From NCBI RefSeq assembly GCF_947539375.1, contig NZ_OX443569.1:1426001-1490000 (forward strand): a DNA stretch of 64,000 nt, read 5' to 3'. Positions 34,874 through 43,368 of the stretch are shown in pieces; within the stretch, counting starts at the first letter, position 1, and every line of letters starts with the position of its first letter. Source of the stretch: Lactobacillus isalae. GTDB lineage: Bacteria > Bacillota > Bacilli > Lactobacillales > Lactobacillaceae. Below the pieces are notes generated by a model. The model worked only from the letters and a program-made list of their open reading frames with translations, was not told where the DNA came from and made no database searches. The position numbers and the translations under genes are program-made.

Positions 34874-34930
34874 CTATCATAATTACATTACTAGAATAAC
34901 ATAAGACTAGTCTAAAAAGCGTTTGGAATA

Positions 34931-36817
34931 CTACATATTTTCTTTCATTTTATCAACAATACTGTCTGCGTTTAGGCCAATAACAATATCAATTTCATTG
35001 TCTCTACGAGTCACTTCATGTGCTCCTAAATCTTTAAAATGAGCATCATCTGCAACTTTAGATAAATCATAGACTTCCACTCTAATTCTAGTTGAGCATG
35101 ATATCAATTTCTTAATATTGTCGCGACCACCAAGTAAGTCAATAAATCCAATAGCTTGTGTAACCTCTGGATCTTGTTCTTGACTTACCTTTGTATTATG
35201 ACCAGCTTTTTCAATTAATGTTTGCATTCTTTCTAAGACTTGTGCAACATCAAGACCAACAATAACTTGAATAGCTTTACCATGGTGAACAACATTAACA
35301 GCTTTATTAGCTCTAAATTGGGCATCTGATCCTAACTTATCTGGATCCTTCACAGTTACACGTAATCTAGTAGCGCATGACGATAATTCTTCAATATTAC
35401 TTGGTCCACCTAATAATTCTAGATAAGCTTGCGCTCTAGCAATATATGGATCAGAAGCATCGACACCAGTTGCTTGTTGAGCAGCCTTTTGTTGAGCCAT
35501 CTTTTCTTTATATTCTTTCTTATTAATTAATTTAACATCTTCATCATCAGCTTCTCGCCCTGGAGTTACGTAGTTAAATTTTTCAATCATTATCTTAAAA
35601 ATAAAGTAAGTAAGAAGACCAAATACAATTCCGACAATGAATTGCATTACATAAATGTGCCAGTGATTTGCCCAAAGTGGCAGCCAGTTCATTGACGCAA
35701 TACCAATTGCACCATCCGACATAAGTCCTCTTAAACCAAAACACCACATAACCGTATTCATAGTAGCAGCCATAACTGAATATACAATCCAAAGTACTGG
35801 GGCAGCAAACAAGTAAGTGAAGTCAATAGGTTCAGTAATACCCGCAAAAACAGAAGTTAATGCAGCTGGAATAAGTAATGCTGAGGTTTGTTTCTTTTTA
35901 TTCTTCTTAGCGGTTGCATAGAAAGCCCAACAAATAAATGGTACTAAGAAGACTTTTTCATTACCATAAAGTTGGAATCCTTCTACAGAAGCAATTTGTG
36001 ATAAAGGTTTCGTGCTTGCAGCATATTCTGTTAAGTGCTTTAACCAATATGGCTGAAGTCCTCCAGCGACTACAGCTGGACCAAACTGGAATGGAATATA
36101 TACTAGGTGGTGAAGTCCAGTAGGAATTAATACACGGTTCAAGAATGAATAAATCCAAACTCCGACAAAACCACTGCTTACAATAAAGTGTTGCATACTA
36201 TTAATACCTAATTGAACTTTAGGCCAAATCAAACAGGTTAAAAATGCAACTGGGATCATCACAAAGAAACCTAAGAAGTAAACATAAGTTGAACCCTGGA
36301 AAGTACCTAGCCATTCTGGTAATTTTTTATCAAAATAATGATTATGGAGATAAACAACAATACCAGCAATAATTAATGAGAAGACAATATTAGTATCTAG
36401 TGTCTTAATACCAGCAATTTCAGTTAAACCACCGTTAGTCGCATTAGCAGTAATTTGAATCTTATTAAAGTTTGGTACTCCAAAGAAGGAACCCCAATGA
36501 CTTAACATAGCCCCAACAAAGTAGTTGAAAGTCAAGTAAGTAATAAGAGCTTCCATCGCAGCACGGCCACGTGATTTATTTGCTAGGCCAATCGGCAATC
36601 CAACAACAAATAATAGACATTCTTGATTAAATACAGTCCAACCACCAGCAGAAATTGTATCCCAAACTTTATACCAACCAGTCGTAGGATTAGCTAATGA
36701 TCCAAAAATTGTTGCATTGTTAAATAAGCTTCCTAAAGCTACCACAATACCGGCAAACGAGAAAAGCAAGACGGGCACGAACATGGCCGCTCCAAATCTT
36801 TGTAGTTTCTGCATCAT
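34931..36817 (-). CDS. alpha-glucoside PTS EIICBB (GlvC/MalP-like) with two EIIB domains
   Basis: 628 residues. Residues 1 to about 420 are a glucose-superfamily EIIC with about ten helices; LIPTGLHHLVYIPFQFGP and GITEPIDFTYLFAAPVLW are its hallmark loops. Two EIIB domains follow: ELSSCATRLRVTV with Cys481 and KLISCSTRIRVEV with Cys574, each with the typical beta-alpha pattern (VNVVHHGKAIQVIVG and HEVTRRDNEIDIVIG). Glucose-family transporters normally have one EIIB. It would import and phosphorylate maltose or another alpha-glucoside for the GH4 enzyme upstream. A stem-loop with T-run separates it from the GH4 gene. Confidence 0.92.
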   Translation of the reverse strand: MMQKLQRFGAAMFVPVLLFSFAGIVVALGSLFNNATIFGSLANPTTGWYKVWDTISAGGWTVFNQECLLFVVGLPIGLANKSRGRAAMEALITYLTFNYFVGAMLSHWGSFFGVPNFNKIQITANATNGGLTEIAGIKTLDTNIVFSLIIAGIVVYLHNHYFDKKLPEWLGTFQGSTYVYFLGFFVMIPVAFLTCLIWPKVQLGINSMQHFIVSSGFVGVWIYSFLNRVLIPTGLHHLVYIPFQFGPAVVAGGLQPYWLKHLTEYAASTKPLSQIASVEGFQLYGNEKVFLVPFICWAFYATAKKNKKKQTSALLIPAALTSVFAGITEPIDFTYLFAAPVLWIVYSVMAATMNTVMWCFGLRGLMSDGAIGIASMNWLPLWANHWHIYVMQFIVGIVFGLLTYFIFKIMIEKFNYVTPGREADDEDVKLINKKEYKEKMAQQKAAQQATGVDASDPYIARAQAYLELLGGPSNIEELSSCATRLRVTVKDPDKLGSDAQFRANKAVNVVHHGKAIQVIVGLDVAQVLERMQTLIEKAGHNTKVSQEQDPEVTQAIGFIDLLGGRDNIKKLISCSTRIRVEVYDLSKVADDAHFKDLGAHEVTRRDNEIDIVIGLNADSIVDKMKENM

Positions 36818-36835
36818 AATTCATTCACCTCACAA

Positions 36836-36872
36836 AAAAAGGACTTATTAAACCACAGTATTAACAAGTCCT
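36836..36872 (-). terminator. intercistronic terminator between GH4 and EIICBB
   Basis: AGGACTTATTA (36840-36850) and TAACAAGTCCT (36862-36872) form a stem with a U-run after it on the minus strand. It lies inside the operon and would lower expression of the transporter relative to the enzyme, or be regulated. Confidence 0.75.
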
Positions 36873-36902
36873 CCTTTAATAAATCGTTTATCTATTAAAT
36901 TT

Positions 36903-38276
<1,374 letters not shown>

Positions 38277-38361
38277 TTATTAAGATATATCTCGAAAAAC
38301 TTTTCCTTGTTTTTCCTCTCAGCTAGCTTACACATTATTTATACCCCTTCTCGTCTTTTAA

Positions 38362-38375
38362 AGAAAGCGATTTCA
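38362..38375. promoter_or_regulatory. cre site upstream of the alpha-glucoside operon
   Basis: Read on the minus strand TGAAATCGCTTTCT matches TGNAANCGNWNNCW at every fixed position. It points to CcpA-mediated catabolite control. Confidence 0.8.
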
Positions 38376-38582
38376 AACATTAAGAATTCTATTCCATTTA
38401 TTCAAAAATTCTTGTCAACTTCTGAAATATATTTCATCTATTTATCTCGTCTCTAGTGAGAGATATCAGATTTATAAAAAAATGATCTTATAAATTGGTA
38501 TTAACCATTGATGCAATATTTCATTATGTAAATCAATGAAATATATAAATCAGATTTAATTATTATTTTTTACCATCCCACA

Positions 38583-38616
38583 ACAAAAAAGCCTACTTCA
38601 AAAAAGTAGGCTTTTT
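38583..38616 (-). terminator. terminator of the PAS-like gene
   Basis: AAAAAGCCTACTT and AAGTAGGCTTTTT with a short A-rich loop, 20 bp after the stop codon on the minus strand. Confidence 0.9.
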
Positions 38617-38636
38617 AACATCTCAAAGATTTTCAA

Positions 38637-39374
38637 TTAATATTCTGAAGCACCAGAATTTGTATCAGGATTTTCTTCTTTCTTTTCTTCTACATGTTCT
38701 TCATGCTTAGAAGCACCAGTTGCAGTATCAACTTCATCTTTCTTGTAAGTTGCACCTGTAGTAGCATCAGGATCATCTACAAGTTTTTGACCAGTAGTCT
38801 CACAGAAATATTTTACAAATGGATAAATATCTTGTACCCATTCATAAGTTCCCATGTAGTTTCCCTCTTCATCTTCAATTCTTTTGTAATCATGCAAAAT
38901 CAACTTATGACGATTACCATTTGGCACTGGCATTTTAACTTCATCATGACCGTCAATCTTATTTCTTAAAGCATAGATAACTTTCTTAGCTTCAGGAATA
39001 ACATTACGGATATTAGGGTGAACTGCACCCATAGTATCACCAACTTGATCTGGTGTACGACCAGCAAGCATCTTCTTATCTGGATCAGTTGGCTTGTTAT
39101 ACCATAAGAATTGGTTATTATCATCTACATAAGTTAATTCACCAAATGCACGACGAAGCATCCAGTTAATTTGGTTAACTGTAAGAAGTCCAGCATCAAG
39201 CTTTACGTAGTCGTCACCTTCAGCAGCATTTACTTTCTTGGCTGCCTTATCCAACCAATCTGGATCATTCTTGTCTACACCTTCAACAGTATAGCGTGAT
39301 TTTCCAGTTGCATCGAAATCTTCTTTAATATAATCTTCTTCTTTTAAGTCTTTTAGCCACTTAGGTTCTGCCAT
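38637..39374 (-). CDS. PAS-domain-like protein, larger paralogue
   Basis: 245 residues, strongly acidic and without membrane segments. It shares with the 25442-25978 protein the DDYVKLDAGLLTVNQIN segment (about 54-70), a PAS-like middle (FLWYNKPTDPDKKMLAG, then HDYKRIEDEEGNYMGTYEW) and the end WVQDIYPFVKYFCETTGQKLVDDPDA. The tail carries TGASK, a Glu-rich spacer and SGASEY, so the short GAS-E/K motif is repeated. Related PAS proteins in Firmicutes are often linked to DUF438/haemerythrin partners, not seen here. GAGGTGA precedes the ATG. Possible ligand sensor; function unknown. Confidence 0.7.
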   Translation of the reverse strand: MAEPKWLKDLKEEDYIKEDFDATGKSRYTVEGVDKNDPDWLDKAAKKVNAAEGDDYVKLDAGLLTVNQINWMLRRAFGELTYVDDNNQFLWYNKPTDPDKKMLAGRTPDQVGDTMGAVHPNIRNVIPEAKKVIYALRNKIDGHDEVKMPVPNGNRHKLILHDYKRIEDEEGNYMGTYEWVQDIYPFVKYFCETTGQKLVDDPDATTGATYKKDEVDTATGASKHEEHVEEKKEENPDTNSGASEY

Positions 39375-39518
39375 TTTACTTCACCTCATATAACCGATAT
39401 CTCTTTAATTTGATTATACTCATTAGAGAAAGGGCTTGCAATGCAAGTATATATTTTGTTATATACAGAATTTTCATAATATATATTTACGGAATATAGG
39501 ATTTTGCAAAATTAATTG

Positions 39519-39547
39519 TTGACTAAAAGTAAGTTATAAGATATTAT
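39519..39547 (+). promoter_or_regulatory. promoter of the tcyP leader
   Basis: TTGACT (39519-39524), 17 bp, TATTAT (39542-39547). Transcription would start about 39554, 27 nt before the leader ATG. Confidence 0.75.
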
Positions 39548-39580
39548 AACTTGTGAAAAGTAAGAAAGGAGCTAATGATT

Positions 39581-39685
39581 ATGTTTAATGTACGTCAAGC
39601 AAATTCTTGTTGTTGTAATTGTCAAAAAAATTGGCAATTATTTGGCGTACAGTCATTAGTTCACTTCAGGAATTTCTCTAGTTAG
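39581..39685 (+). CDS. Cys-rich leader peptide of tcyP (34 codons)
   Basis: A small ORF with AAAGGAG 9 bp upstream encodes a peptide with the core NSCCCNCQKNW: Cys codons are 10, 11, 12 and 14 (39608-39616 and 39620-39622). Four clustered Cys codons in a short translated leader before a cystine transporter is the signature of ribosome-mediated attenuation: when Cys-tRNA is scarce the ribosome stalls there. The peptide has no other family features. It ends 40 bp before a strong terminator hairpin. Confidence 0.8.
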   Translation: MFNVRQANSCCCNCQKNWQLFGVQSLVHFRNFSS

Positions 39686-39756
39686 AAACTAGCTTTTCAA
39701 AGTTATAACTATGATTTTTCTCAAGAGCTGTTGGCATAGGCCAATGGCTCTTTTTT
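39630..39756 (+). promoter_or_regulatory. attenuator: antiterminator and terminator before tcyP
   Basis: The terminator is GAGCTGTTGG (39725-39734) with CCAATGGCTC (39741-39750), a ten-pair stem with two G-U pairs, then T6. ATTGGC at 39630-39635, just after the Cys codons, can pair with GCCAAT at 39740-39745 and so compete with the terminator. A further small hairpin CTAGTT/AACTAG lies at 39679-39693. Confidence 0.7.
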
Positions 39757-39783
39757 GTTTGCTTAGAATTGGAGTTGAAGAAA

Positions 39784-41172
39784 GTGCAAACTACCCTCGT
39801 TGTTTTAATGGCCATCGCTATCTTAGCTGGCATGGCCTACTTACATAGAAAAAATTGGGGATTTACTAAGCTAGTATTTCTCTCATTAGTCATCGGAATT
39901 GTCTTTGGGGTTTCCATTCAATTAATGTTTGGTGCCAAAAGCGATATTGTTAAAAATAGTATTGATTGGCTTTCAATCGTTGGGGATGGCTATGTTTCAT
40001 TATTACAAATGTTAGTTATTCCACTAATCTTCGTTTCACTAGTTGGTGCTTTCACTCAGTTGAAGGTTACAACTAAGATTAGAAAAATTGCGACTAACGT
40101 CTTAGCTATCTTATTAGGAACCACTGCTGTTGCTTCATTCTTAGGCTTTAGTAGTGTTGCAATCTTTAATTTAGGCGGAGCTGGTTTTGCTAAAGGAATG
40201 TCTGCTTCTTCAAGTGCCCTTAGTGCAATTAAGGACCATCAAGAACAGTTGAAAGGTCTAACTTTACCACAACAAATTACTTCGTTTTTCCCACAAAATA
40301 TTTTTGCAGACTTTGCAGGAATGCGTTCAACTAGCACGATTGCAGTCGTAATCTTCTCTATTTTTGTTGGAATTGCATTCTTACAAATCAAGAAAGAAAA
40401 AGCTGAAGCTGCTACAACTTTCGCACGTGGCATCCAGGCATTACGCGCAATTATCATGCGTATAGTTAAAATTGTACTTGAACTCACTCCATATGGAATC
40501 TTTGCTTTAATTGCTAGAACTACAGCAACTAACAGTTTCGCAACAATGAGTAAATTATTAGTCTTTATCGTTGCCGCTTATGTTGCAATTGCAGTTATGT
40601 TCATTGTTCACGCTGTTTTACTTCTAATTAATGGAATTAATCCTATTACTTACTTCAAGAAGGCATGGCCAGTTTTAGTTTTTGCCTTCACTTCTAGAAC
40701 TAGCGGTGGTAGCTTGCCACTTAACGTTCGTACTCAACGTGAATCAATGGGCGTTAGCGATACAATTGTTGATTTTGCAGCTAGTTTTGGTCTAACTATA
40801 GGTCAAAACGGATGTGCAGGTATTTATCCATCAATGGTTGCAGCAATCACTGCCCCACTTGTTGGAGTTAACATTTTCTCATGGCAATTTGTCCTAACTT
40901 TGGTTGTAATTGATGTTATTTCAAGTTTCGGTGTTGCCGGCGTTGGTGGTGGTGCAACATTTACTACCTTAATGGTACTTGGTGCACTTAACTTACCAGT
41001 AACAGTTCTTGGAGTTTTAATCGCTATCGACCCAATCGTTGATATGGCAAGAACTGCTCTTAACGTTAACGATTCAATGGTTGCTGGTGTGATTACCGCT
41101 AAGCGAACTGGAGAATTAGACTGGGGTATTTTTAATAATCAAAAAGATGATGTAGATACTGAAGTTGAATAA
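39784..41172 (+). CDS. tcyP: L-cystine:cation symporter TcyP
   Basis: 462 residues from a GTG at 39784, chosen because TTGGAG lies 9 bp before it; the frame opens further upstream only with TTG codons. It has eight or more membrane helices and the DAACS-family features: a serine-rich hairpin (GMSASSSALSAIKDH), the IGDGYVSLLQMLVIPLIFVSLV segment, AFTSRTSGGSLPLNVRTQ, and the final GVLIAIDPIVDMARTALNV motif of TcyP cystine carriers. It imports cystine as a cysteine source. It follows the Cys-codon leader and precedes the Met T-box operon. Confidence 0.92.
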   Translation: MQTTLVVLMAIAILAGMAYLHRKNWGFTKLVFLSLVIGIVFGVSIQLMFGAKSDIVKNSIDWLSIVGDGYVSLLQMLVIPLIFVSLVGAFTQLKVTTKIRKIATNVLAILLGTTAVASFLGFSSVAIFNLGGAGFAKGMSASSSALSAIKDHQEQLKGLTLPQQITSFFPQNIFADFAGMRSTSTIAVVIFSIFVGIAFLQIKKEKAEAATTFARGIQALRAIIMRIVKIVLELTPYGIFALIARTTATNSFATMSKLLVFIVAAYVAIAVMFIVHAVLLLINGINPITYFKKAWPVLVFAFTSRTSGGSLPLNVRTQRESMGVSDTIVDFAASFGLTIGQNGCAGIYPSMVAAITAPLVGVNIFSWQFVLTLVVIDVISSFGVAGVGGGATFTTLMVLGALNLPVTVLGVLIAIDPIVDMARTALNVNDSMVAGVITAKRTGELDWGIFNNQKDDVDTEVE

Positions 41173-41187
41173 TTTTTCTAAATATTC

Positions 41188-41216
41188 TTGACATTAATTT
41201 TTAGACGTTGTAGTAT
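41188..41216 (+). promoter_or_regulatory. promoter of the metE-like/luxS operon
   Basis: TTGACA (41188-41193), 17 bp, TAGTAT (41211-41216), ahead of the T-box leader. Confidence 0.7.
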
Positions 41217-41243
41217 TATGGCAACAAAATTAATTAAAACTTA

Positions 41244-41516
41244 GAAGAGATGAGTAATTGCTTAAAGTATCTCACAGAGAGTCGGAATTGGTGGAAGCCG
41301 ATGTTACTAGAGTGATGAATATGGTCTTGGATTTAGAATAAAATGCGAGCTAATTAAGTAAGCAATTTACGATTGACGTCCGTTATCACGTCTGAGTCTT
41401 CCATATTTTGGAGTACTTAATGAGGAACTGATTGTAAAGTCAGTTTGAATACAGGGTGGTAACACGTGATAAGCGTCCCTAGTGTAGTGTATAGCTATGC
41501 TAGGGACGCTTTTTCT
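41244..41516 (+). ncRNA. T-box leader, methionine specifier
   Basis: AATTGCTTA (about 41255) pairs with TAAGCAATT (about 41360) as the base of stem I; AGAGAGTCGG follows on its 5' side. The 3' side of stem I has an unpaired ATG at 41343-41345 in the specifier position, naming Met. The T-box core ACAGGGTGGTAACACG is at 41451-41466; its TGGT would pair with an ACCA tRNA end, so a discriminator A, as in tRNA-Met. Uncharged tRNA binding stabilises the antiterminator against the terminator at 41472-41510. It controls the MetE-like and luxS genes. Confidence 0.95.
41472..41516 (+). terminator. T-box regulated terminator
   Basis: AGCGTCCCTAG (41472-41482) and CTAGGGACGCT (41500-41510) followed by T5CT4. 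Confidence 0.95.
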
Positions 41517-41541
41517 TTTGCTTATTTATTTTTTATCAAAG

Positions 41542-41622
41542 GAGGGATCATTATGAAAAATAGGAATATTCTTTTTAACGAACGGGTATTTAATCGAATG
41601 TGCTACTTGAATATGATCCCTC
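41542..41622 (+). promoter_or_regulatory. hairpin that traps the small ORF ribosome binding site
   Basis: GAGGGATCAT (41542-41551), which contains the ribosome binding site, is the exact inverse of ATGATCCCTC (41613-41622) inside the small ORF. The right arm can also pair with GGATC at 41631-41635, and CCCT of that arm can pair with the AGGGG ribosome binding site of the MetE-like gene (41674-41678). Confidence 0.6.
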
Positions 41623-41651
41623 GTATTAGTGGATCCTCAAAGAACATTTAA
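41553..41651 (+). CDS. 32-codon small ORF between T-box and MetE-like gene
   Basis: ATG at 41553 has GGAGGG 6 bp upstream, one of the strongest ribosome binding sites in the window. The peptide is basic, with Met at 1, 16 and 21 and one Cys at 17 (FNRMCYLNMIPRISGSS). It begins after the T-box terminator, so is made only on readthrough. No known family. It may be a second leader peptide that senses Met or controls access to the next gene; it could also be chance sequence, but the strong start site and hairpin argue against that. Confidence 0.55.
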   Translation: MKNRNILFNERVFNRMCYLNMIPRISGSSKNI

Positions 41652-41687
41652 ACGAAAAATTTAGTTAAAATTAAGGGGTAGATTACT

Positions 41688-42788
41688 ATGACAGAATTAG
41701 CACATTTCGATATTGTTGGCAGTTTTTTAAGACCAGAAGAATTAAAACAGGCTAGAGATAAATTTAGTCACGGAGATATTTCGCAAGCTGAATTAACTCA
41801 AATAGAAAATCAAGAAATTGAAAAATTAATCCATACAGAAGAAGATTTAGGATTAAAGGCTGTAACGGATGGAGAATTCCGTCGTAGCTGGTGGCATCTG
41901 GATTTCTTATGGGGCTTAAATGGCGTCGCAAAATACGATTACCAAGAAAGCTATAAGTTCCATGGTGCTAAGACTAGAACAGACAATGCGGAATTAGCTG
42001 GTAAAGTATCTTATAATCCCGAGCATCCATTCTTTAAAGCATTTGAGTTTGTTAAGGAACATACTAACGTAACTCCCAAGCAAACGATTCCTTCACCTAC
42101 CCTACTTTTTAGAGATAATCGTTCAGACAACTGGCCTAACTTTTATGAGAATAAACAAGATTATCTTAATGATCTAGCAAAGGCATATCATAAAACAATC
42201 AAGCAATTTTATGATCTAGGCTGTCGTTATCTTCAAATTGATGACACAACATGGGCTTTCTTAATTAGTAAGTTGAATGAGACTGAAAATAACCCTAAAG
42301 AACATGAAAAATACGTTCAGTTAGCAGAAGATTCAGTTTGCGTAATCAATAAAACACTAGAAAATCTGCCAGATGATCTGACCATTGCTACACACATCTG
42401 CCGTGGTAACTTTAAATCTACATTTCTTTTTTCAGGTGGATATGAGCCAATTGCCAAGTATCTAGGTCAATTAAATTATGATCGCTTTTTCTTAGAATAT
42501 GACAATGATCGTTCTGGAGATTTAGAACCAATCAAAAAGATCTGGAACAATCGCAATAATGTCACAATTGTTTTGGGATTAATTACATCAAAAAATGGTC
42601 AACTAGAAGATCCTAATACAATTATTCAAAGAGTCAATGAAGCGGCTGAATTGGTTCCTTTAACTAATTTAGCTCTTAGTACACAATGCGGCTTTGCTTC
42701 AACCGAAGAAGGCAATATTTTAACCGAAGCTGACCAGTGGAAAAAGATAAAACTAGTGGTTGATACTGCTAATAAAATTTGGAAATAA
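41688..42788 (+). CDS. short MetE-like methionine synthase (YxjG/YxjH type)
   Basis: 366 residues, about half of full MetE, corresponding to the C-terminal catalytic barrel. The N-terminus [19 protein letters not shown] and [19 protein letters not shown] are typical of the stand-alone group. Zinc ligands are present in THICRGN (His, Cys) and LSTQCGF (Cys), with the Glu of FFLEYDN. It transfers a methyl group to homocysteine to form methionine; the methyl donor of the short forms may not be folate triglutamate. AAGGGG precedes the ATG by 9 bp. Regulated by the Met T-box and coupled to luxS (28 bp gap). Confidence 0.9.
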   Translation: MTELAHFDIVGSFLRPEELKQARDKFSHGDISQAELTQIENQEIEKLIHTEEDLGLKAVTDGEFRRSWWHLDFLWGLNGVAKYDYQESYKFHGAKTRTDNAELAGKVSYNPEHPFFKAFEFVKEHTNVTPKQTIPSPTLLFRDNRSDNWPNFYENKQDYLNDLAKAYHKTIKQFYDLGCRYLQIDDTTWAFLISKLNETENNPKEHEKYVQLAEDSVCVINKTLENLPDDLTIATHICRGNFKSTFLFSGGYEPIAKYLGQLNYDRFFLEYDNDRSGDLEPIKKIWNNRNNVTIVLGLITSKNGQLEDPNTIIQRVNEAAELVPLTNLALSTQCGFASTEEGNILTEADQWKKIKLVVDTANKIWK

Positions 42789-42816
42789 AAAAGATTTTAT
42801 AAGGAGAAAATTTATT

Positions 42817-43293
42817 ATGGGTAAAGTTGAAAGTTTTGAATTAGATCACACTAAGGTTAAAGCACCTTACGTTCGTTTAATTACTGTTGAAGAAGGACAC
42901 AAAGGAGATAAAATCAGCAATTTTGATCTTCGTTTAGTTCAGCCGAATGAAAATGCCATCCCTACTGGTGGCTTGCATACTATTGAGCACTTATTAGCTG
43001 GATTGTTACGTGATCGCATTGATGGCTACATTGATTGCTCCCCATTTGGTTGCCGAACAGGTTTCCATCTCTTAGTTTGGGGTACACCATCAACTACAGA
43101 AGTTGCTAAGGCGCTTAAAGAATCACTTGAAGAAATTCGCGACAAGATTCAATGGGAAGACGTTCCTGGTACTACTATTGAATCTTGCGGCAATTACCGT
43201 GATCACTCCTTATTTTCTGCTAAACAATGGTCAAAAGATATTTTAGAAAAGGGAATTTCCAACGATCCATTTGAAAGAAATATTGTAGAATAA
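42817..43293 (+). CDS. luxS: S-ribosylhomocysteine lyase LuxS
   Basis: 158 residues from the ATG at 42817 (AAGGAGAA upstream). The metal-binding HTIEHLLAG (His54, Glu57, His58) and [14 protein letters not shown] with the catalytic Cys, and the third ligand region [10 protein letters not shown] are intact. LuxS splits S-ribosylhomocysteine to homocysteine and the AI-2 precursor. Cotranscribed with the methionine synthase, so homocysteine released is re-methylated; AI-2 output becomes tied to methionine supply. Confidence 0.97.
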   Translation: MGKVESFELDHTKVKAPYVRLITVEEGHKGDKISNFDLRLVQPNENAIPTGGLHTIEHLLAGLLRDRIDGYIDCSPFGCRTGFHLLVWGTPSTTEVAKALKESLEEIRDKIQWEDVPGTTIESCGNYRDHSLFSAKQWSKDILEKGISNDPFERNIVE

Positions 43294-43306
43294 TTTTTTT
43301 GATAAG

Positions 43307-43353
43307 AAAAAAGGTGCATATTACTGCTTAAAACAGTAAATATGCGCCTTTTT
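43307..43353. terminator. bidirectional terminator, luxS / giant adhesin
   Basis: AAAAAAGGTGCATATTACTG (43307 onwards) and CAGTAAATATGCGCCTTTTT are inverted with one mismatch, with A- and T-runs. Confidence 0.92.
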
Positions 43354-43368
43354 GTATCTATTTAATTT

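Noticed and set aside
41466-41552. Longer version of the small ORF starting inside the T-box
   Set aside because: The upstream part crosses the T-box terminator hairpin and has no ribosome binding site; the ATG at 41553 does.
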